Shown in pieces: positions 57,501-64,000 of a stretch of DNA of 64,000 nt. Each line of letters begins with the position of its first letter. The first letter of the stretch is position 1. The stretch is from Polytrichum commune. Its lineage: Eukaryota; Streptophyta; Polytrichopsida; Polytrichales; Polytrichaceae. The translations under genes and the position numbers were made by a program. Under the pieces are notes generated by a model. That model was not told the DNA's origin and did no database searches. It saw nothing but the letters and a program-made list of their open reading frames with translations. Where the stretch lies: NCBI GenBank assembly GCA_950295325.1, contig OX485804.1:25856001-25920000 (forward strand), given 5' to 3'.

Positions 57501-60194
57501 GGCTCAATATGTTGAATTTCTCAAGTGCAATGATAATACTTCAGTCTGATGGGACAGTTTATTTCAGCTTCTGGTATTTCCAGGAGATACAAAACGAAGG
57601 TGATTTTTGAGCTACAGTCAGATAATAGTTCATAGCGCCATGGTTTCTTGGCAACTGTAAAGTGGCTGATTTTAATAATATTCAAAATTTACATCTCCAA
57701 CAGATGAGTAGGTCTTCTGGATTCACACTGGGGGGATCTTATGCTCCACACCGACAACTTCAGCAGCAGACAGGATCTGTGAGTGCGTCTGACCTGCAGC
57801 ATCTACATGCCAGCCTTTCAGACTCATTTCCTTCGTCACATCTCTCAGCTTCTTACCACTCTCAGGTACGCCAGCAGTTGCAGAACAAAGCCAGAAAGTT
57901 GGCTCTATGGTGAGAAGAGCTTATAAGATTTAAGGAGTTGAGAGGGTGTGAGCTTTCTGAGCTAAGTACATATCATGTATGATGGTGCTGTGAAAGAGGG
58001 GTGTCTAGGATGTTTGCAGTAATGAAGCACTTCAGTTTTGACAGCCACCTTGAGTATTGCAAGCTGATATGAGTCAGCTTGTCGTTTGTGTTACCTGCAT
58101 GGGAGGGTGAGCCTGAGATTGCATAGCATACTGTTTTGAAGTACATGGCATTGATAGCTTTTCTTTGCATGAGAAAGTTAGTTCATTCAATTGTGTATGT
58201 TGTTGAAATCATAGGGGAGCTCTCTGGTTGTAAAAGTCTGATTTCCAGTATAGACAATTAGAATATCTGTACCTTCTCTTGTATATTTTTCTATCTTCAA
58301 ATCAAGTAAAGACTGATCAATGTTCTAGCTGTAATTGGTTTGGTGACACTAAGTACTCCCGTTCCCTGGTTGTATTGTATGTTGACAGGTTCCAGGGGCA
58401 GGTCCACCTGGTTCAGGGGGAGCACAAGTGCAACGGTCGGGAGGATCGGTCAACGATTACATGGCTTTGCAGCAGTACCATCAAGCACACCTTAGGGGGG
58501 GACTAAGCTTACAACAGCAGCAACTGGCACAATCAGCCAGAGAGTCTTCAAAGGCTTTCCAAGAAGGAGGAATGGCTACACCCCAGGATCGATTTGGACT
58601 CATTGGTTTGCTAGGTGTAATCAGGATGACTCGTCCAGATCTGACTACTCTAGCTTTGGGAACAGATCTCACGACTCTAGGACTTAACCTTAATTCGCGA
58701 GAAAACTTGTACAAAACTTTTGCTTCCCCTTGGGCTGATGGTCCAACACGAGGCGAACCTGATTTCACTCTTCCTCCGTGCTATTCTCAGCGAGCACCGC
58801 GATTGCAGGTTGGGCTCTGCGCTTGACTTACTGGACATAGCACCATCAACTTTTGTAATGTCTTAACAACAGTATTACACAAAATTAAAAAAAATTCAAA
58901 CTTGTACATTCTGCTTTTCTTGGTTGTAAACTCTCCCATGGAGTTTCTAAGATTGTCATGTTGTTCTGTGTCTGCAGTCAGGGTTTTTCTCCAAATTCCA
59001 GCAAGATACGTTATTCTACATTTTCTACAGGTATATTCTCCAAAGCCACCCATCAACCTTCTCATACATCTATGTGCTGATCTAGTGCTGATTGGAGGTG
59101 TTTTTGATTGAAGTGGAAGTTGTGATCACAGCAGTTTTACTGTCTAGACATAGTTTTTCTTTAATGACATGCAAATTTTGATGATGTGTTCAATTTTTCT
59201 GCCATGGTTTGATTTTTCAGCATGCCCAATGACGAGGCTCAGCTATATGCCGCTGATGAGTTGTAAGTGCCTGGACTTCATTTCTGTTGACAATCATCAT
59301 CCTTGTTGGCAGAGCCTTGTTGGCAGAGCCTTGGACAATTAGGAGATACTGTTTGTGATATGTGCACTTATCAACTAGTAGATTACCCAGCCTTGTACAG
59401 GTTTGAATTTACTGTAATATGACATATATCTGGATAAATGAACCTCACCTGAAAACACCTACTAAGCCAATTTTTCTGCATCGGACATTTCTCTCTCTAG
59501 TGCACACATTGTTGATTAATTCCTTGACATGTGAAGGTGCTTCTGTAGAAGATTCTTTGACAGATATGCTCACAAATTATTTGTTGTCTACAGGTTTGAA
59601 CGAGGCTGGTTTTATCACAAAGAGCACAAACTATGGTTGACGCGTGTTCCCAATGAAAGTTCATTTGTGAAAACACCTACTTTTGAGCAGGGTGCATTTT
59701 ACTTTTTCGATCATAACACGTGGGAAATGGGACGCAAGGTGCATTCTCTTGATCAGTTTTTGTGATTGGTTATGCGAGGTCGTGGATGTGTTTCTGTGAT
59801 AAAGTACACAATTGTGAGTAGTTCTTGGAATATCTCTTGAACCTTATTTTTTAGAATTTTTACACATCACACTAAAATTTGTAATTAGCATGTGTTACCA
59901 TTTGGAGTTCTTATTGCAATTCTGTGTACTCATACAATGTTTAACAAGTGTAACACACAACTAAGGTCATGTGCTCTGTGGAGTATCTTACATTCTCAGG
60001 TCAGGGTTACTCATACTTGGGCAGATCCTTTTGTGTACTGAAGAATATATTTCGAGTGTCGACTCTGTGTTCGGGGTTTTTTTCCTGACTTTCTGTATCC
60101 TCGGGATTTTGCATTGCAGGAGAATTTTGTGCTTCAGTATGAGCGTACTTTCCACAGTGAGAAAAGACCACCATTACCTCCTCAGCCCAAATAG
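54527..60194 (+). CDS. NOT2: CCR4-NOT transcription complex subunit 2 (NOT2/VIP2)
   Basis: Scaffold subunit of the CCR4-NOT complex, acting in mRNA deadenylation and transcription; it pairs with NOT3/5 through its C-terminal NOT box. Coding exons 54524-54638 (ATG 54527), 54923-55101, 55339-55810, 56150-56386, 56778-56879, 57176-57270, 57704-57865, 58389-58808, 58978-59030, 59221-59262, 59594-59738 and 60120-60194 join in frame at GT-AG sites, giving 697 residues. The N terminus (MLNSSASTLLDTGSSGRSF) and Ser/Gly/Asn-rich half match plant NOT2. FSIQNEDFPALPG is the conserved central motif, GLIGLLGVIRM and LALGTDLTTLGLNLN mark the pre-NOT-box region, and AQLYAADELFERGWFYHKEH with the following Trp-rich segment is the NOT2/3/5 domain. 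It ends RPPLPPQPK. Some junctions in the Gly-rich middle (exons 3-4) are less certain. Confidence 0.93.
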
Positions 60195-62685
60195 CATGTT
60201 AGTTCTCCCTGTTATAACCTAAGGGTTTGAAGCATATACACAGGTTTTCCTTGCAAAGGGCATTCATGCTTGCACCATTTCAATACCAATCAAGGCTGAT
60301 TGATTGACCCTCTGTTTGACATTCAACATACTTGTGAATTTCTACCAAGAAAAGAAGTGCTACTGCTGTGCTGGCTAAGGATTGCCACACGATGTATCCC
60401 ATCTTTTATTTCCTCTATTTGGGGTTCAACTGAAATGCTTGTGTATATTTTGAACTCGTTCTTCATGAAGAGCTTTGTAAAGTCTTGCTTTGTAAAATAT
60501 GATTTGATGATGGAATTGCTGCTGGGAGTGATTGTTGAAAGAGACACTGCCTTGAATCTTAATTTTCTTCACTGTTCTATACTCCATTGATAGATTGATT
60601 GATTGTGATCTGATACAATTGTGGATGATATCTGGTCATGGCATACCTGAACCTGTGAGCTGTGCAAGTCACGAGTCTTGGGGTTGGGGGTGTGGGATCT
60701 GGTGCCTTTGCCTTGTAGTGTTAGACATGTTGTGTATGCATATATGCTACTTTACTATTGATGTAGAAAAAGGATTTGTTCTAGAGTATAACAAAAGTTT
60801 GGCATTTGTTTTCCTACTCCAGGGTTCTATCTTAACTCGGCTAGATTCCTCATTTCAAAATCGAGGTCTTAATTTGTATTTTGTGGAACAGTTTGCTTCA
60901 GTCTTCCTGTTAGTTCTAGTGATGTTGCAGTAACTCAAGGCAAGGATTTCCTGTCAAGAAGTTTCTTCTCTGGGGATGTTTTGGAAGGTGGCTTCTTCCA
61001 TGCAGATTGTTGCCACCATTTGGCTATTGCCGTACGTGTGAGTTGTTTTATTACTTCATTCTAACTGCTGATTGCTTAGTTTTGATTGCTTTCTTTTGAC
61101 TATTCAATTAAAAAGCTTTGGATCAGCTATTTCTCTTGGTTCTTACTTTATGATGCACTGGTTTCCCTTATCTGTAAGTGTCGACTGAACATCAATGACA
61201 AGGGTGTTTGTAGTGAACAAATGAAATCCAGTCTGTTGTGTGTCTTGGTGGGTTTACATATAATCTGAGGTATTGACACATGGAGGGTTTTGGCTTGCAT
61301 GCAGAGGGTTTCAAAATTAGAGAGAAATGATGAAATTCAACTTAGCCAACCCAACCCAACCCTACATGCATTGGAATAGCTTATTTGGTTTTGTCAATTA
61401 AGCTAGAGAGCGTTAACTGCAATTTTGAATGCAGTGGCTTTGGGGTTGAGGAGAGCAGACTAGCACTTTAAGATGTTAAGGAGTGTTTGGCTGCCTATGG
61501 TACACTTCATTGGCAGGGACTTGTGGGTTAACTATAAGATGACGGATTTGGTTCCAGCATTGACTCTTTTAACTTTCTTCTAGAAATTAGTCCTTGTCAT
61601 GACATTGTCTTTGGATGCATTGTTGATTGCTGTAATCCCAGTGTGTTGATATTGTGGATATCATATCCCATGATGCTTTAACTCTCAACCTTTAAATATC
61701 TGAGAGGCCCTTATCATGGCCTTGACATGCACAGAAACATGTATTTCAACAGTGCACCTATAGTTATTTTTTGAAAGTGGCCGTGTTTGGAATAAACTCA
61801 TTTACCATGTCCACTTCTGAAATTGGGCAAAGATGTTACTGTTTCACATTCCAAATGCGTGTGCCTTTGGGTATTTTGTCCTTGAACTGATATATCTAGT
61901 TTACTATGTTGTGTAGAAATTGTGAGTGATTTGATCCATACTACCCTTGACGTCAAATGTTGAATCACCCACTATGACAAACTTTAATACCCCCCACTGT
62001 GACCACTCTTGATTTTAAAATTTCTGATGATTGGGCAGACTGTATATGGGAGATTGAAGTGGGCATCTAGTGAAATGTTGTAAAATAAAATAAGCAAACA
62101 CATCTTTGTTTGGTTGATGGGTTGGGTGAGGTGTGAACTGTTGAAGGATTGAATTAGTGGTTTTCTGTGATTTCACCTGCTACTATGTGGCAAGGCAGGG
62201 GAGTGCATGAGGTCAAAAACAAAGGCCGTTGTTTAGGTGAATATAATGCTTCGTGCAAATTAAGTGAGCGGGAGTTTGTTGTGTCAGCCAGAGCATGTCG
62301 AAATTGCCTATATTTCCAATGCATGAGTCTTCTCTGTATTTGTCTCCCGATTGGTTTTGAGCAATGTCGTGTAGAGTTTCTCCTGGGATACATACTGAAA
62401 TGCCTTCTTGATTCCACACATATCTGCTAGTGCATTTTTTTTTTGTCTTGTTGATTATCAGCAATACTATCAATCCATTCTTCTATCAGAAAGGGTGGTG
62501 AGTACATACCATTGGAGAGCATGTAACTTTCTTGGGAAAGATGCTCTGTTGAAGCATCTTTCACAAATATAAATTTGTATCATTCTGTGTGAGAACTTAG
62601 GGTAGGATACTCTCTGTTAGACAGTGTACTTTTGACCGATCCATTCTTCAATGTCGCGTTTGGGCTTGTGTGAAGCACCGTAGCA
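60195..62685. other. 3' flank of NOT2
   Basis: Contains the NOT2 3' UTR and intergenic DNA. T-rich, GT-rich plus strand with no recognised protein. CCAACCCAACCCAACCC near 61340 is a short simple repeat. Confidence 0.4.
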
Positions 62686-62689
62686 GCAC

Positions 62690-62712
62690 GAGAGAGAGAG
62701 AGAGAGAGAGAG
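62690..62712. repeat. (GA)n microsatellite
   Basis: Uninterrupted AG/GA run in otherwise unremarkable sequence. Confidence 0.9.
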
Positions 62713-64000
62713 CATAAACGAGCGGACCTCTCATCCATCCAACATAAAAATTTGAACCAGTATAGGTTTGCTGCCCATCCATTTCAAATGATCTCGTGTA
62801 GACTAATTCGGGGTCTGTAAATTTAATTCCGGTGTCTAATAAAAAAAACAGCTAATCTTCGAGCTGCATACTATTTCATGGCATCTACGTTAGGATGAAT
62901 GAGAGGTACGCTAGTATACAATAATTCCCTCTCTCCCAGTATAAGGGTTGTATTCAATTTACGTTGGTATAATCTCCACATCTGTAGCAAATATAGATCA
63001 ATATTGCTAACTAGAGACTGGGCGTACTGGACTTGGCTAGATTTGGAAAGAGAACGTACCGTTGAGAATCCAATTCTCGGAGGTGAACCTGCAATGCAAT
63101 AGCCGGGTTTGCAAGTTTGCAAGGGCCCACTACTCTCTAGATTTGTTGGATCCATTTTTTCCTTTCACGTCTGCATGGTATTTACATTGATATTGAACTA
63201 GATGCGAGGGTGGTGCAGCATTGCTCATATTCTAACTGTTAGTTCCCGGGCCCGTCCCAGGCTCTTTTGCACTTGTTCAGTCCAGTTGAGAATCTCTTCG
63301 AGGTTGATTTATCTTCTACTACACTCAACCCTCTTGTGGGCGCGTTTTTCTGGGAGTACTCCACAACGAACTCTCGAATCTTGTGTCGTCTCGTTGGGAT
63401 ATCGGCAGGTGAAAAGCACCTCTCTTTAAACTACCAAAAACCCATGAGATGCATCGCAAGAATGACTTCTATAAGTTTTCTAAGAACTCACGGACCAAAC
63501 ATGTGGTTTGAACCCGAGGGCCTTCACCCAAATTCCATGGGAGCGCCAAAATTACAAATTTTTAAGGAGGTTAAACCCCGGAATCCACGAACCAAGTGAC
63601 TGTGTCAAAGAAGATATCAAACTTACAGATGGAAATCTTTTTAGCTTCTCTCTCATGAACAGCTCCAGATACTCGAGCATAAAGATCGCAGTCAGTGTGG
63701 TTTTGTTGCTGCGGAACCTTCAAGCGGCAACCACTTTATTAGTTCCCAAAAAAAGACCATGTGTTGGATTTTGACCTTTATTCCTTAACGCAATCCCAAT
63801 AAACAGACCTCGAAGTGTTTGACACAAAGAACAAAGTACAAATTATCAACTGCTCTGTAAAGAACTCTCTGCGAGAACAAATCGAGAGGTGACTGAAAAC
63901 CATGTCCACTTGAGCATGCGATACAAGCAGTCACCTTTGCTAAAATATATGGAATTTTAAGAGTCTGTGGACATCCTCCATTCATTTGAATCCAAAGCTC
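62713..64000. other. Right edge, no recognised gene
   Basis: A minus-strand segment near 63420-63230 reads REFVVEYSQKNAPTRGLSV, which looks protein-like and could be one exon of a minus-strand gene continuing beyond the window, but I do not recognise it and the splice sites are weak. Nothing else is identified. Confidence 0.25.

Noticed and set aside
63480-63560. SINE or tRNA head on the minus strand
   Set aside because: GGGTTCAAACC resembles a B box, but no A box at the correct distance is present.

Overview
The window looks like nuclear DNA of a plant, probably a non-flowering streptophyte (bryophyte, lycophyte, fern or charophyte grade); the species is not identifiable from the sequence alone. 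Two conserved housekeeping genes have plant-type protein sequences and GT-AG spliceosomal introns: mitochondrial dihydroorotate dehydrogenase (minus strand, 222-4405, 3' end outside the window) and the CCR4-NOT subunit NOT2 (plus strand, CDS 54527-60194). Between them lie about 50 kb of AT-rich, repeat-dominated DNA.

Layout: 0.2-4.4 kb DHODH gene; 4.6-16.8 kb gene-poor DNA with degenerate tandem and dispersed repeats; 16.8-22 kb a block of palindrome-bearing tandem repeats (171-bp and 139-bp units) interrupted by a non-autonomous CACTA transposon with a tRNA-type SINE nested in it, and by a hairpin-rich segment; 22.1-26.0 kb an eight-exon gene; 26-29.7 kb mostly featureless; 29.7-40.3 kb a decayed non-LTR retrotransposon on the minus strand; 41-42.3 kb tandem repeats; 42.4-50.3 kb featureless; 50.4-51.75 kb a pogo-like DNA transposon remnant; 51.8-60.2 kb NOT2; 60.2-64 kb no recognised gene.

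Two loci stand out. The 22.1-26.0 kb gene joins a ParB-like domain (DGNHSLLA motif) to a permuted N6-adenine/N4-cytosine DNA methyltransferase-like domain (weak motif IV first, then a good motif I), with a nuclear localisation signal between them. This architecture is familiar from bacteria and phages but is unexpected in a plant nuclear gene with introns. It sits about 0.4 kb downstream of twelve copies of a 16-bp palindrome (CTGTCGGATCCGACAG), one of which keeps its symmetry through a double change. Its methylase exon also carries one in-frame TAG.

The retrotransposon is of the dual-endonuclease (Dualen/RandI) kind: AP-type endonuclease, reverse transcriptase, RNase H, CCHC finger and a PD-(D/E)xK-like endonuclease in one ORF2, with a 2A-type GDIEPNPGP motif upstream of the first endonuclease. 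Its 3' region carries a short structured module, a second diverged copy of which lies alone at 7.5 kb with compensatory stem changes. Functions of the methyltransferase-like gene and any link to the palindromes are inference; no alignment or database search was run.
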